Origin: Bemisia tabaci
Lineage: Eukaryota > Arthropoda > Insecta > Hemiptera > Aleyrodidae
Length of the DNA stretch: 64,000 nucleotides
Reading direction: 5' to 3'
NCBI RefSeq assembly: GCF_918797505.1
Contig: NC_092799.1
Coordinates: 1,984,001-2,048,000 of the forward strand
The notes beneath the pieces are model-generated. The model did not search any database and was not told where the DNA came from. It saw only the letters and a program-made list of their open reading frames with translations. This document shows, piece by piece, positions 42,305 through 54,143 of this stretch. Position 1 is the first letter of the stretch. Every line of letters begins with the position of its first letter. A program made the translations under genes and the position numbers.

Positions 42305-45264
42305 TATCTAGAGAAGAGGGAGCTTTATGTCATATGCCTTACCAAACTTTCCGACTAAGGTAATCGAAATGTTGAATCGCGGAAACCAAGTTTAGGTTCA
42401 ATAATCGAAACCGAGACCGAAGATAACCGAATGAAAGTGTTCAATAGGATATCGATGACCGAAGTGCGAAACCACGTACCCCCGTTTGCAAGGCTGCAGA
42501 CCTCCAGTTGTACTTTCACAATTGCCACAAAATTAACAAAATTAAATTTCCGGACATTTCCTTGATTTTCCTATCACGTTTTGGTAAAATTCCCAAAATT
42601 TTGTAAAAATTTGGTAAATCGACAGTGAAACTGAGAAAACAAATATGTCTCCGTTTGTGGCGTTGCAGATTTTCTGTCGTACTTCATTTTCTAAGAGGAA
42701 AACTACTTAATGTCAATCTCATGAATGTTAATGAATTTTCTTCTTTGCATGAAGAATATCCTGTGAAAACTTTAAAGCATGATAGGTTGGATCTCCTTGA
42801 AAAAAATAGAGTAGGAGCAGAGATCTTGATTCTCAAGTACCTTTCATATTACTTGAACGCCCCCGCAGGTGCTCTAATGCGGAGCATGTGGGCGGTCTAA
42901 ATGAACTTAGAAGAATGACGAAGGGGCAACAGTGGGCGATAGGGGTAAAAGCTCTCGAGCCCGGCGCCGGAAAATGAGTAAAGAGAGGCGTCAAGCCGAC
43001 AGGAAGGAAGTGTTGACGCAATAGAGTCGGAGAGGAAAACCAAATTTAATAAAGCGTCACGTGAATAAAACTTGTCTGGAGGTGAAGGCGCAACGAGAGT
43101 TGCGCTATCGGCCAACTCCGAGATAATCTCCTATTTTAAGGCTCACAATTACCCAACGCTCCCGCATTTCCTCGCGTCCACTCGTCAGACTGAAAAACTG
43201 AAGAGCTCTACCTCACATTCCGCCTTCATAATCGGAAATATTTTATTCTAATGAGCCGGTTGCAAACTTCAGCTGGAGTAAAAAACGGAGAAAATGGCTC
43301 AAAAATCACGATGAGCGTAGTGGAAAAGTCCGTGATGCATTTCTAACTCCACGATCTGCACAAGAAATATGCGTCTTTTTAGCTCCCTGCTTTAAAAATA
43401 CTGGTGGCATTTCATAATTACTGAAAAAAAAAGTTGCTCGACTCGAGCATGATAATTCTTGAATTTGCCGCCAAGACTTTGTTTCATCTTGATTTGAGCT
43501 GACGTTTTCTTGATACAAGCAAAATAATGCTTGGGTTAAGCGAAAAAGTAATTTCTAATGAACAGCAAAATTCTTGATTTAAGAAAAAATACTTCTCGGC
43601 GGCGAATTTAAGATTATTTTTTTTTCTCAGTGAAGGAGTCGTTTTCTCCAACCCTTGCACACTAGGATGCTACACAACATTCACCATGGCCGACGCCAAC
43701 CCGGAAAAATAAATCGGATGCATCCGAGTATTTAGTAAAAAAACTTGGATATTAGACTCATGATTATTTATTTATTTTTACGGAATGTAAAAATTAGGAT
43801 TTTACTATTTTTATGCGTTTCATGCCATACGCGCCCATTACGGTTATAAGATACTTTGTCGAATTTTGTTTTGGTCCATTTTACATTATGGTCCAATAGT
43901 TAGATAGGTCGAAAAGAAAATTAGTCCTACTTTTTTTAGTCCTCTTTATTACTTTGCCCTACAGTTATGTGTCTGATGATCGAATTTTATTTCCGTCCAA
44001 TTTATAACGGAAGTAAATGTTAGACGAGGGGAAAATACCTTGTGTCAAGAGTCCTCATCTTCAGGACGTTGCGGGTTGGAATGCAATTTTAGATGGTACG
44101 CGAGAGCCCTCAGATACGTTTTGATTTCACCGTCTGCTTTATACTGCGCATACGTTCGTTGGGATGATAATGTGAAAATCCCTCAAAAATTCGCTAGGAC
44201 GAACAAAATTGGACGAAAACTCCTGAAAGCCCCATTAGAGAAGTTTTAAAAAGTTTCATAGTAAAGTTTGGTGAAATTTTGCATCTCTGGCCGTTGCCGG
44301 AGCCGACGATTTTCGCGGGCGTAGTTCCGGAAGTGGAGGCTGCGAAAATCTTCTCGGTGCCAAAACGATGAACCGATATGCGGTTTCCGGGGACGGAAAA
44401 TTTGGACATTAACTCTTGAGTAATGAGCTGTCGGCGGTTGTCAGGCATGCTTGCCGCATTTTGAAAAATAGCCGCCATTCTTGTCTCCGAGCCGTGGACC
44501 AGCTCCAAAAATATCGGTTCAGTACGGCATCCCGAGTCAGATCCACACCTGGGAACCTCCATCGGTAAATTTAAATCACCGCGCAACGTTAAATTTAGAG
44601 TCGAAACTTGGTTTTGCCGATTTGCTCTCGGGCTTTGTCGGAAACTACATTGAAGTAAATGCTCCGTGTTTTGCTTGCTACGAATCCCAGACGGTGTATG
44701 ATTATCTCCATAAATTAAAAGAGAAAAAGAAATAACCAGATTTACATGTACGTTCATATTTTGATTTATCATAATTTCATATCAATCTATCCCGATTAAT
44801 CATGGCTCATCCCTAATTGTTCCAAAAAATCACAATTTTCACCTTTTTTTTATTATTGATTTATTTATTTCGATATACCTCTCAAAATACCCTTATTTTA
44901 CCAAATCTTCCGATTAAATTGGACAATTTTAACTGAAATTAGCCTGCACATTTTCAGATTGTGTTAAACTTTTTCTGATGTTTTATTTTTTGATCAGAAA
45001 ACCCAGCAGAACTGAAACTTTCAATTGTCAGATTATATCCCTCATAATCTAGAGTTGATAAGCAAAACATTCATGTAGGTTTAATGATTTAGTTCTCTAT
45101 TGAAACAAATAATCGTAGGTTAAAATGATATGCTCTTTAGACTTAACGGCTCGGGACTGAAAGCGGCTGTCATTTGTCATTAGTATCAGTGACAATCAAA
45201 TTCGATCGGGGTGATAAGTTTCCGTGGACTTCCTAGATTTTTCCCGGACCCCTCTTCAGGACTA
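42305..45264. other. Vein intron sequence, no gene proven
   Basis: This is part of the intron between the Ig and EGF exons. Scraps of family A occur at about 42450-42680 (GTGCGAAACCACGTACCC). Unique-looking blocks of balanced composition lie at 42840-43200 and 44040-44700. A long unrecognised frame is listed separately. Confidence 0.3.
44194..44772 (-). CDS. Unrecognised 192-codon open frame in a Vein intron
   Basis: ATG at 44772 opens 192 codons to a stop at 44194, the longest ATG-initiated minus-strand frame in the window. It has a hydrophobic stretch near residues 12-20 (LVISFSLLIYG), then Asn/Arg/Ser-rich sequence with no known domain. It is on the same strand as the Vein-like gene and between two of its exons, but the exons on either side already join in phase without it. 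An alternative exon, a nested gene or chance are all possible; chance is the simplest. Confidence 0.2.
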   Translation of the reverse strand: MINQNMNVHVNLVISFSLLIYGDNHTPSGIRSKQNTEHLLQCSFRQSPRANRQNQVSTLNLTLRGDLNLPMEVPRCGSDSGCRTEPIFLELVHGSETRMAAIFQNAASMPDNRRQLITQELMSKFSVPGNRISVHRFGTEKIFAASTSGTTPAKIVGSGNGQRCKISPNFTMKLFKTSLMGLSGVFVQFCSS

Positions 45265-45293
45265 TTTTTTTTTTTTTGGGGGGGGGGGGGGGG
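45265..45293. repeat. T13 followed by G16
   Basis: A run of 13 T (45265-45277) passes directly into 16 G (45278-45293). It is a slippage-prone tract and a possible assembly weak point. Confidence 0.9.
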
Positions 45294-45460
45294 AGGAATG
45301 CTACCTCATAAAAATTTTTCTCACAAAACTTATAACCGCGAAGTCTCTTAAAATTGAAAACATTCAATATTTTTGTGGGGAAATAACAATTCAAGGATCC
45401 GCAGAAAATGACCCTTACGATGACGTGAATGACGTCATCTGTACTAACTAACTGCTGTTC

Positions 45461-45708
45461 CTGCTGTGCTGAGGAAGAGCGCCATATAAAAATTTAAGAG
45501 TTGCAAAATTCCCTCGGATAAAACATGTATTTTTGAGATTTTTTTTTTTTAATTATCGATATTTGTGATTGAATTGCAATCAGAATTTTCTGAATTTGTA
45601 GAAAATAGAAAATGAAATAGAAATGAATTTTCCCAGTAGATTTGTTTTTATTGACGGAAATATAACAACGTCTGAAGGCTCATACAGCGTTCTTTCTTGG
45701 GACGGCAG
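45461..45708. mobile_element. Family B MITE, diverged
   Basis: CTGCTGTGCTGAGGAAGAGC at the left and TTCTTTCTTGGGACGGCAG at the right are inverted versions of the family ends. The subterminal 'gagttgcaaaattccctc' block is kept. Confidence 0.75.
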
Positions 45709-45803
45709 ATTTGATCCGTGTTGAGAATACTTGTGAATATCTCTTTCGGGGGTTGATTCCTGGACTTCCCAATGTGGAATCGTTTCCTACATAAGATTTC
45801 CGA

Positions 45804-46109
45804 GCAGGGTGTCTACTAAAACAAGCTTCCCAAAAATACACAAATACTTTTACAGTAATTTTTCAGTACATTCCCTAGAAATTCAGTACCTCCTCAACGG
45901 AAAAATTCAGTACTTTTTCAGTGCCTCCATTTATGACTAAATTCAAAAAATTTAAAAAATTTGAATTTCTCTCTCAAATTGCGACAAAAATGAAAAATTT
46001 CGGACCTTTCAGCGGAATTTCCGTACATTTTTAGTACTTCCGGACCGGGCTTTCAAAATCAGTACGATTTCCGGGCTTTCCGGAAATTCCGAACTTGTAG
46101 ACCCCCTGC
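45804..46109. mobile_element. TIR element, 'CAGGGTGTCTAC' type
   Basis: GCAGGGTGTCTACTAAAAC at the left is met by CTTGTAGACCCCCTGC at the right. The interior is full of TCAGTAC-like repeats. No coding capacity is seen. Confidence 0.7.
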
Positions 46110-46140
46110 CAGGAGAAAACTTGTGATGTGTGCTTCTATT

Positions 46141-46394
46141 TGGACCGCGTTTAACAGAAAGGAACCAAGCCACATCAGCTATTGCCAAATTTAACTGGGC
46201 AATTCAATTTTTTACGAGAGAACGTTGGTGTGGATTCCTTGGACAATTTTAAGAAATTTGCTTCGTACTATGGAGAAAATCCACTGGAATTCGCATGAAA
46301 ATCCGCATAACCGTTTTCATGTAAAAATTAAATTGCCCGATTCAATTTGTCAACAGCTGACGTGGCTTGGTTCCTTTCTGTTTAACGCGGTCCA
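46141..46394. mobile_element. TIR element (254 bp)
   Basis: TGGACCGCGTTTAACAGAAA at the left is inverted as TTTCTGTTTAACGCGGTCCA at the right. The pairing continues through GGAACCAAGCCAC and into the interior. Confidence 0.85.
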
Positions 46395-46464
46395 GTTGAG
46401 ACTTCGTCCGGTGGCTCATTCTCGGAGCCTTCTAGGTTTCCTCTGACTCTTCAAGAATTTGCTT

Positions 46465-46889
46465 GAGTCCCTTTATACCCAGAGTTAAAGACAACTCGAT
46501 TATCAGCTGACTGGCAGTCGGCCTTGGCTGGCCATGGAGGCCGAAACGAGTGCACCCAAACAAACGATATTGAGGGATAAGGATCAGGAATCCTGCGATG
46601 TCTGTCACACAAAAACATCAACAAATTGATCAATTAAAACGAAAATTAGATTGGTTTGTGAATAATTTCTTAATCTATTTTCATTTTAGACCGATGGAAA
46701 TAACAATTACTCTTGATAAACCACAATTAGGTAATATTTTCATTATTCTTGTTCACATTCGAGGTACCGCCATCTTGGTGCACTCGTTTCGGCCTCCATG
46801 AGCGAGAACCAACCAGAATTGGATTTTTTTTAGGCCACTTTCAGCCCAACCAAAAGTGAGTTGTCTTAACTCTGGGTATAAAGGGACTC
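46465..46889. mobile_element. TIR element (425 bp) near a Vein exon
   Basis: GAGTCCCTTTATACCCAGAG at the left and its exact complement at the right, then GTTAAGACAACTC-like inner repeats and an inner pair around CCATGGAGGCCGAAACGAGT. It ends 90 bases from the donor site of the Ig exon at 46979. Confidence 0.85.
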
Positions 46890-46978
46890 TAGAATTTGCC
46901 ACCTTGTTGAAGAAAGAGGGGGAAAGAAGAAGAAAAGTGATGGAAAAGAAAGGATATAGGTAATGTGTGGATACGCAC

Positions 46979-47112
46979 CGTTATCGGATCTGGCGTGAAC
47001 GGTAACGGTGGACCAGGACGTTACGCTTTGGCCGGTAACGCCAGTTCCGCGGCACTCGTACTTCCCAGCGTCCTCAATTTGTACTTTGGGAATGACCAGC
47101 AATGATCTTCTT
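46979..47112 (-). CDS. vn: Vein-like EGFR ligand, Ig C-half exon
   Basis: This exon encodes the second half of the immunoglobulin domain. After TATTTTTGCAG it begins with one base that completes a Lys codon, then reads RRSLLVIPKVQIEDAGKYEC. The D-A-G-x-Y-x-C motif marks strand F of an I-set Ig domain, and its Cys pairs with the one in the upstream exon. It goes on through GTGVTGQSVTSWSTVTVHA, the G strand, to SDN and one base (G|GTGCGT donor, phase 1). The exon is 134 bp and joins both neighbours in frame. In Vein and neuregulins an Ig domain just before the EGF domain helps matrix binding or signalling strength; that role is taken from the family. Confidence 0.85.
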
Positions 47113-47274
47113 CTGCAAAAATACCAAACTCCATTAGCAACACGCAACACACAACACACATTCCGACTCCGCTTTTGGTCTCCGTGGGAGAATCCGAGAG
47201 GACATTCTATCAAAACATTGTTCTATAATTTAAAAAAAAAAAAAAAAATCTCCTGGCTGATTATTGCCATAGGC

Positions 47275-47539
47275 CAGTTGGATTGCATTTTGCAAAAAAA
47301 ACCACTAGCATTGCAATGATGCTAAGATTGTGCAACTTCACCCTTTGCAATGAAATTGCGAAAATTGTGAAAAACTATGAAATTTAGATGGTAATTTTTG
47401 TCTTAAATTTACAGTTTTTAGCGAGTAAAATAGAAACTATTAGGGGATAATCGGGTTTTTCCTCCAAGACAAAAGAAGTTGCACAATCTTAGCAACATTG
47501 CAATGCTAGTGGTTCCTTTTTGCAAAATGCAATCCAGTT
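47275..47539. mobile_element. Family D, long palindromic version
   Basis: CAGTTGGATTGCATTTTGCA at the left and TGCAAAATGCAATCCAGTTG at the right pair, and 'gcattgcaatgatgctaagattgtgcaactt' pairs with the mirror block at about 47471-47510. At 265 bp it is longer than the other copies. A family F fragment follows at 47540-47640. Confidence 0.75.
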
Positions 47540-47640
47540 GACATAGTGCAAATTTAATCATTCTGATCCACATTTTCTGGCCAAAATTGCACGTAGAACA
47601 TGTTTTGCGCAACGGAGATCACTGATAGCACACCGAAAGA

Positions 47641-48342
47641 AGAAGGATTCTGATTTAACATTTTGAATGAGAAGAGTGTGCGGCAACTCACAAAAGGTTG
47701 AGAAAAACCACCACAGCAGTTAGTTTTACATCTCGACATTGCTGAAGTAACTGCTGTAGCTGTTAATTCAGCGTTTTGTTAGTTGTCGTACACTTTTTTA
47801 CATCCAGAACGATAAACCTGCATCCTTTTTTTGTCGGTGTACCTTCTAGGTAAGATACTTACTTTTTTATTTGCATGTTTGCACAATTTGAAAAACGAAA
47901 TGACTAAGCGATAGAAAAAAAATATTCGCGGTTTCTTGAACAGATGCCCTAACCTTTTTCTCCCTCATTATTTTTTTTAAATTTTTAATTCTCTAATGAA
48001 TTCCAGGTTTTCCCGGTTACTCTCGCTTCTAGACACGATGCCTTAGAATAAACGATAAGAATGAAAGATAGAATTAATTATTTAATTAATTAAATTGTCA
48101 AGCAAACCTTGCTACGCATATTAATATTTTAATCAAAATATGCTTCCTTGTGAGATTCATTCGTGAGGATTCAGCATAGATCTTGTCGGTAAACCCCCGA
48201 CTAGACGCCGAAATCGGGAGAGAGTGTAGTTAAATTTTTAATCTGCATTCTGCTATTTTCGGGCTTCTGCAATCTTGCAATCCTGATGCCATCAATAAAG
48301 TCAAATGCTAAGAGAAAATACTTATACGTTGATTCAACTTAC
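47641..48342. other. Vein intron, no further feature
   Basis: AT-rich intronic sequence between the two Ig exons. Apart from the repeat to its left, nothing was recognised. Confidence 0.4.
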
Positions 48343-48505
48343 TTTTTATATTGAATTTTCGTCCTTTTACTTGCTCTAATATGTACACCATCTTTGTACC
48401 ATTGTAGTAACGGCAGTGGATTACCTTTACATTTGCATACTAACGTTAATTGTTCTTTGACTTTCAATTTCAGGTCTCTTAGACCCTCTACACTGACCGG
48501 TCGAA
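48343..48505 (-). CDS. vn: Vein-like EGFR ligand, Ig N-half exon
   Basis: This exon encodes the first half of the immunoglobulin domain and is the most upstream exon recognised. It follows TTTTGTCTGTTTCAG and starts in phase 1 with TT. The reading includes KLKVKEQLTLVCKCKGNPLP and LLQWYKDGV, the first Ig Cys, the Gly-Asn-Pro-x-Pro turn and the invariant Trp in W-Y-K-D-G. It ends AA|GTAAGTTG in phase 2 and joins 47112 exactly. The intron between the two exons splits the Ig domain near its middle. Signal peptide and N-terminal region must lie farther upstream (above 48505) and were not identified, so this annotation is partial. An Ig-EGF protein in a non-nematode invertebrate is best explained as Vein. 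Confidence 0.8.
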
Positions 48506-49149
48506 CTGAAACAGACAAAATGAAAGCATAATCAGAAATGGTAGAACTCATGAAGATACTGAAAACATTAAATCAATAATTTGCATGCATTTGTCTTCGA
48601 TCTTGCATAATTTTTAACCGAATTAGATTCTGCAGAGCCTTTAAAAAAGTCCGATGAATTCATTGAAATGATGTTCATATGGTACCTTATCACGAGAAAA
48701 GCCTGCACATTAATTTTCTAATACAGTTAAAACTGGTTTAGCAGCAATGTAAAGTTTTACTACACATGCTCAACTGAGCCCCGCTGATGAGTCAATTACT
48801 GCCTGAAGCCAAAACGCCTTCACTTCGGTGCGTATGCAACACAAACATCCATGGAGTCCGAATAGTTTCATCCAGGCGCACGGTGGAGCGAAGCATAGGA
48901 ATGCCTAGTCATCGCCTTTGAAATGTAAATATTACTTTATTTTCAAAATATTTGCATTTTTAAAACGTGGCAAATATCTATAAAACCTTTTCCAAGCTGA
49001 ATGATCTCAATGAGTCGTATTGAAAGAGACTGTACAACAATGAATAAAAGAGGGAAAAAAACCTAGAAGCACGCAATCTTTGGTTTTAACCCATTTGTAC
49101 ATCGATATTCTAGAGTCAAAGACGTCCAATTTCGAGCTTTTGGTTGCGC
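48506..49149. other. Upstream Vein intron, no exon recognised
   Basis: AT-rich sequence. A short GCAT-like repeat scrap lies at about 48810-48900 ('aacatccatgga.tccgaatagtttcatccaggcg'), also seen near 55150-55200. Confidence 0.3.
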
Positions 49150-49690
49150 GTATACCACACGGCAGCACAGTAAAAGCACAATATTTAAAAGAAAAATTAA
49201 AGTGCTTTAGAAATCATTAAATTTGACACGGAACCACCTTAATTTTTACAAAACATACATTAAATTTTCCTTTAGTACGTACTTTTCCCCCCATCAATTT
49301 AAATGAGAGCAATCCATGCAGAGAGTGCAAACATTTCAAAATCATGAGTTGAAAACCGTTGACTCCGCGAATTTAAATATTAGAGCCTAACATAGGGCGG
49401 AGTAGCGTGCGGCCAGCGCAAAACGCGCACTGGCTCCTACAAACCTAAGGGGATACTTCACGCATTGCGCAAAGCTTGAAGTATCCCCTTAGGTTTGTAG
49501 GCACCATCGCGCGTGTCGCGCTGGTCGCCGCGGCGGCAAGCAGCTATTTCGAAACAGAGGTGTTGCACAAAATCATACAAAATTGAAGGCACTCCAACAT
49601 ATTAAGAATGACAGGCATCCCCTAAGAGTATGGAACTTTCCTCGCAAAATAAATCAAGATATACTACAGCACAAAAAGAGAGCGGCAGGC
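49150..49690 (-). mobile_element. Family G element, diverged partial copy, inverted
   Basis: Read on the minus strand it matches the middle of family G: a 'caagatactacggcc'-like block, the central hairpin at about 49434-49503, then 'ttcaactcatgattttgaaatg' and 'ggtggttccgtg'. Neither terminal ACCCTGG repeat is retained. The hairpin arms differ from other copies but still match each other. Confidence 0.75.
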
Positions 49691-50349
49691 GTTACACTCA
49701 AATTCGTTTAGTATTTGTCACATGAGCCACTAACTGAGGCATCGATTGTTTCTTTCCTGTACCTTCACTCAATTCCAGTGTTACCTACTTTGTCGATGAA
49801 GTAAACAACTAATGAATTTTATCCCGGTGTTGTCAATTGTCCAAAAAATACATTGTTTAAATGTATTAAAGCGCCGCCGGTCCTCGAAATCGCGGGAAAA
49901 TTAGGTAATTTATCATCAAATAATAACTTTTCCTTTAACTTACTTTAATGGGTCGGTCTTTGTTTGGACTTCTTATTTTCCCATCTTTGAGTAAACTAAT
50001 GGACGTTTCAGTGCGAAATTTTCAAAGAACAACCTGATAAATCGTGCAAAATTTGGAACAAAAGCGATGACCATTCGTCTTTCGAAAAACTGATTTGCGA
50101 CAGGGAATTTGTACATCTAAATCTAAATACCGGTATAAAATTCCCTAGGAGCAATACTGCAACTATATAATGGTTTGATTTTTTCCTTCTAAAGTCGTAA
50201 AGCCTCTGGATAACTTATGCGTTTAGGACCTCGGACGAGTTCATTACTAAAGAAGAAGAATTAGACAATTTCGTGGAAAAAACTACGGAGGATCCACAAA
50301 TGACACGAGGTACATGACAGAAAGAAGATGTTTGGGCATATGAATTTAT
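49691..50349. other. No gene seen
   Basis: Unique-looking AT-rich sequence without recognised exons or element ends. Confidence 0.3.
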
Positions 50350-50615
50350 TTCTTAGCTCCTCGCACGAAGGAACGTCACTCCATGCCAAGGTTGCAAAAT
50401 TAATTCAAACGATTTAATTTTTTACAGGATAGTACCCGTACTACCCGTGCGATTTTAGACCGAAAATGTTCTGATTTTTGCAAGAAGTTGGAGGAAACGT
50501 CGATGAAATTTTTAGTAAGAAATACGTAAGATTGTCCTGGTAAAAATGCAATCGAGGAAACAAATTGGTAACGTCAAAATTTGGTTGGGTTCTTACGTGA
50601 AAATAACGACAATTT
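50350..50615. repeat. Dispersed repeat, copy 2 (partner 228-545)
   Basis: It shares the AGCTCCTCG.ACGAAGGAACG start, the 'ttgcaaaattaattcaaac' block and several later blocks with 228-545 in the same order. It has drifted a lot, so transposition is old. Confidence 0.5.
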
Positions 50616-50964
50616 ATGGAAAAAAGAATTATGTGGAAGAGAACCAATCTAAAGGAACCAAAAAAAACAGGAATTGCGTACGATTTTCACATACCCCCAG
50701 CACAAATGAGGCGTTGGGTGCAGAAAGGACCTTTCTAGGTTGCGGTATTTCAGAGTCCCCACTGCTAATTTACATTTTAGATAGGATGCTGTTGCGTGAG
50801 TTTTCCGAAACTTTTAGTTTTCAGCATTTTAAAATTATAAAGTAAATTCAGTAAAAGCTTTGACGAATTACATGCATTTACTTTAATTACAGTGGAGGAT
50901 ACGTTAACGGAGATCCTGAGATGCCGCAACCAAGAGATCGTCAACTTCCGGCCAAATTATCAAA

Positions 50965-51166
50965 GCACCATGCGATATTTAAAAATTTCCGCGCCATTTT
51001 ATTTTTTCACAGACAAATTCAACGGAGCTGCCCGAAAATTTCACTAAATTTTCTTTGTGCTGCCGCTAGTTCAAAATTCAGTGAAATTTCCAAACAGATT
51101 TAACCAACAATTTCTCTGTAAAAAAATAAAATTGCGGTGGAAATTTTTAAATGTCGCATGGCGCTT
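50965..51166. mobile_element. TIR element (about 202 bp)
   Basis: GCACCATGCGATATTTAAAA at the left pairs with TTTTTAAATGTCGCATGGCG at the right, and 'ccgcgccattttatttttt' pairs with 'aaaaaaataaaattgcggtgg'. Confidence 0.75.
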
Positions 51167-51857
51167 ATGATACACTTTCGGCTTAAGGTGACGAAATGCC
51201 CTTTCCTATTGAAAAATAAAACATGGGAGGAAGTGCGGCAACGAGAAACGAAGTTAGGCTGATTCTAGTTAAATCCGTTGGCATAAAGTTGAAGGCGATG
51301 AAGAAGATAAGTTCCCATGGCTGGCTCTATATTTTTTTTTCTATTGGCAAGATCTGGATCGGCGGTAGCAAGGGAACGGAGACGCTCCAAAGTTAACTCG
51401 ATAAAATGTGGCTCAACCTCTTTGCGCTGAAAACAGACGAAATACGCGGAAACCTCCTGCTCCGGTGCCGGGAAAACTGTTTTTCTTGCCCACGACTGAT
51501 CAATAGGCTAGAATATCAAATTCATCAGCCGATGACACGAAGGAACATCACCGGGTCGATTCTTGAATGGATATCGAATGACCTAGATCGATTAATTGCA
51601 TTGCTAAGATAGGGATTTATCGATTGTCGATTTATCGATCGACCCACAGATCCGCGGGGGCAACTCACTCAGAGTTGCCGTCTCTTTCTTCGCATCCTCC
51701 AGCACACGAGTCGAACCAAATCGGGCAGGGTTTTGAGAATGGCGCACTGTCGTGAAATTCCGTGGATAACCTAAAACATTCATCAAACAGCTCAAAAAAC
51801 TATTTCTCAGAGGAGAAAAACCTAATCAAAAGTTGACTAAACAAAAGCCAAAATTAA
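51167..51857. other. No gene proven
   Basis: A stretch of more balanced composition with overlapping short frames on both strands (51406-51612 plus, 51604-51795 minus), none with a domain. Confidence 0.3.
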
Positions 51858-52003
51858 AATTGGATCATATTTTGCAATAAGGAGCCACTATCCCCGACTC
51901 TTCTGTAAAAGCACCTTTTTGCTTGGGGAAACCAATGGCATATATGTTATTTCTAACATGAGCCAGAAATAGTGGCTCCTTATTGCAAAATGTGGACCAA
52001 TTA
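51858..52003. mobile_element. Family D palindromic MITE, well preserved
   Basis: AATTGGATCATATTTTGCAA at the left and TTGCAAAATGTGGACCAATT at the right. GAGCCACTAT and ATAGTGGCTC pair farther in. Confidence 0.85.
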
Positions 52004-52888
52004 ACCTATCAAGGCAGCGCCTAATACTGACATAAGCCAATCAGCAAATGTCATTTCCCGCGCCTGCCATCCGAACCCACAAATAGTATCGTTCTCGACG
52101 GGTTTTACTTTGCGCATTTTCAAGACGGGGTTTTGTCGCTGTTTGTGCTGGAAGAAAAACTGAAAACATCCCGAGAAGCTAAGTCATCATACTAGCAGGA
52201 AATGAATTATGAAAAATGGGTGCCATCAACCCATTAAAAGCCAAGGATCTTCGTAGAATATATGGAGTTCTGCGAAAGAAGCGCAAAATGTAGTATTTCC
52301 AGCCGACGCAGAGAAAAGAAAATTGTTGCTCTTTTACAATGCTTTTTATGTGGATCTGAGATCCACAGTATGAGCCGTGGTTGAGCCTGATAGGTTTAAG
52401 CTACGTATTTTTCTAGTGGTAGTTACAATGCGTTACTTTGGTAGTTATAATTTGTTCAGTCCCAGTAATGCTGCATCACTCATATCTGGATCGAGCATTC
52501 ATATCCGCGGCCGACCTCGTACATGCATCTCCACAAAAGCAACATCCCTACTGGGACTAGAAACTTAAAACGCACTAAAATCCACCCTAAACAGCGACGA
52601 ATATTTCTTGTATAAAAGTCAGAAAAAAGTATCCTTGAAAAGTGCGATTAATCGAAATTATCCCATCGAGAAATTACGAGATTGGGATCGCTGGTGAGGG
52701 CAATGGGGGAAATGGGAAATCCCCATACCTTTGAAATATTTTGTCCTCTCGAGGAGAGAGGTTTCGCAGAGGACCCGTCGTTTTTACAGCAGGTCAAAGA
52801 ATCAACCTGTGTCACTTCAGGGGATGCTGTTGCATCAAAAGCCCACACTTTTCACCGTGACATACCTTGGAGTATCATTCTAAGGCCT
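52004..52888. other. No gene seen
   Basis: Unique-looking sequence. A short palindrome (GTGGATCTGAGATCCAC) lies near 52351-52367. Frames at 52648-53029 overlap the next repeat and lack domains. Confidence 0.3.
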
Positions 52889-53162
52889 AGCGGGCTGATT
52901 ATTGAAATTGGTAGACAAACCAATAGACAGAGAGGACGACGGGAAAATTGGGCGATCCTGTTGATTAAAACGGGTGATTCTCATAGATTAAGTCGAGAAA
53001 TGATAACTTACTGTAGGCTTTCTTATTGATCGCCGTTACTTACTCTATTACTTACCTCCTTTGTCTATTGCAACCACTCTCTTCCATCATTTGGATATCT
53101 ACATTTTCCTTGGTCCCCATTGTCTATATCTTTGCCTATCAAATTCAATAATCAGTCTGCGG
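52889..53162. mobile_element. Family E MITE
   Basis: AGCGGGCTGATTATTGAAAT at the left and ATTCAATAATCAGTCTGC at the right are the inverted family ends. The central 'gttactta..ctattacttacctcctttgtc' block is kept. Confidence 0.85.
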
Positions 53163-54143
53163 GGAGGGGGGGGGGTATGACCCCTGAATCTTCTGAGGAA
53201 CCGATAAAATCCCATGTTTTTGACGGATGAATGAAGGGAGAGGAAAACAGAAGAGACGAGGGTCTTTGGTTTTAGCCTGCTCACTTTTTGATGGGACATA
53301 ACGATCCTGCTTGTTTCGGCTACCGAGGAGGGCTTAAAAGAGGGAGAGGTTAAAATAGGCAACGCCGCCGGCGAGAGAGCGCTAGTCCGCGGCTAGTTCT
53401 CTTCTATTCTCGAGCGTCGGGAAACAAAACAAGAGATGATTTGTTAGACAAACCGGGCTAACGACACAAGTGCGAGCGAGCGAGATGGCCTCAGCGACGA
53501 CAAGTTGACCGCAAGAGAGACGAGAGAGGGCCCAAGCTCGCCATAGTCGCCAGATAGTACTGAGAAATCAGTACTTTCCCCCGTTTGAACCCGTGTAAAC
53601 TATCCATATTTAATCGGAGAATCTGGCAAGTTTGGAGCTGGCGCACCGGGCATCGCGGTGGCAAGGCTCGACAAAGAAACCAACTCCTTGCAGATTGGAA
53701 AGAGAACGTATGAGGAATAAATAAATTACCCGCGGAGGAGGAGGGCGGGAGACGAGGGGAGGGGGTTCAGGGCGTGCGATATACATATATATGCGCGGAC
53801 GCATAGGCACAGAGGACTGCGCCTGCGCGCTGCGCGCGCGGCCGAATCCAAATGAAAAGCCCACCGTGAATTTGAGCCGGAATGTGAAGTTTGTCGAGTA
53901 GAGTAGGAAGCTTAGCCATTCTGCTCAGGCTTGCTCCTTGCTCGGGCTCAACTCCTTGGGCTCGCGAGTCGCGAGTCTCAGGCCCGAGGCACCGAATCTC
54001 GAGGAATTCCTTCCCCGAGAGAACAATGCGCAGGCGCCGACCTACAGCATTCACAGCGCTCGCTCCTTCGCCCCCTCGCCGCCAGAGCGCGCTTCCAGGC
54101 CTCCCCTTTTCCCGTCCAATTCATGAGCTTTTGCTACTTTACA
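53163..54143. other. GC-rich, CpG-rich stretch, possible promoter island
   Basis: Strongly GC-rich with a G run at about 53165-53175 and many CGCG tetramers at 53780-53850. It lies upstream of the recognised exons of the minus-strand Vein-like gene, so it could hold its first exon or promoter. No signal peptide or ATG exon was convincing. Confidence 0.35.
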
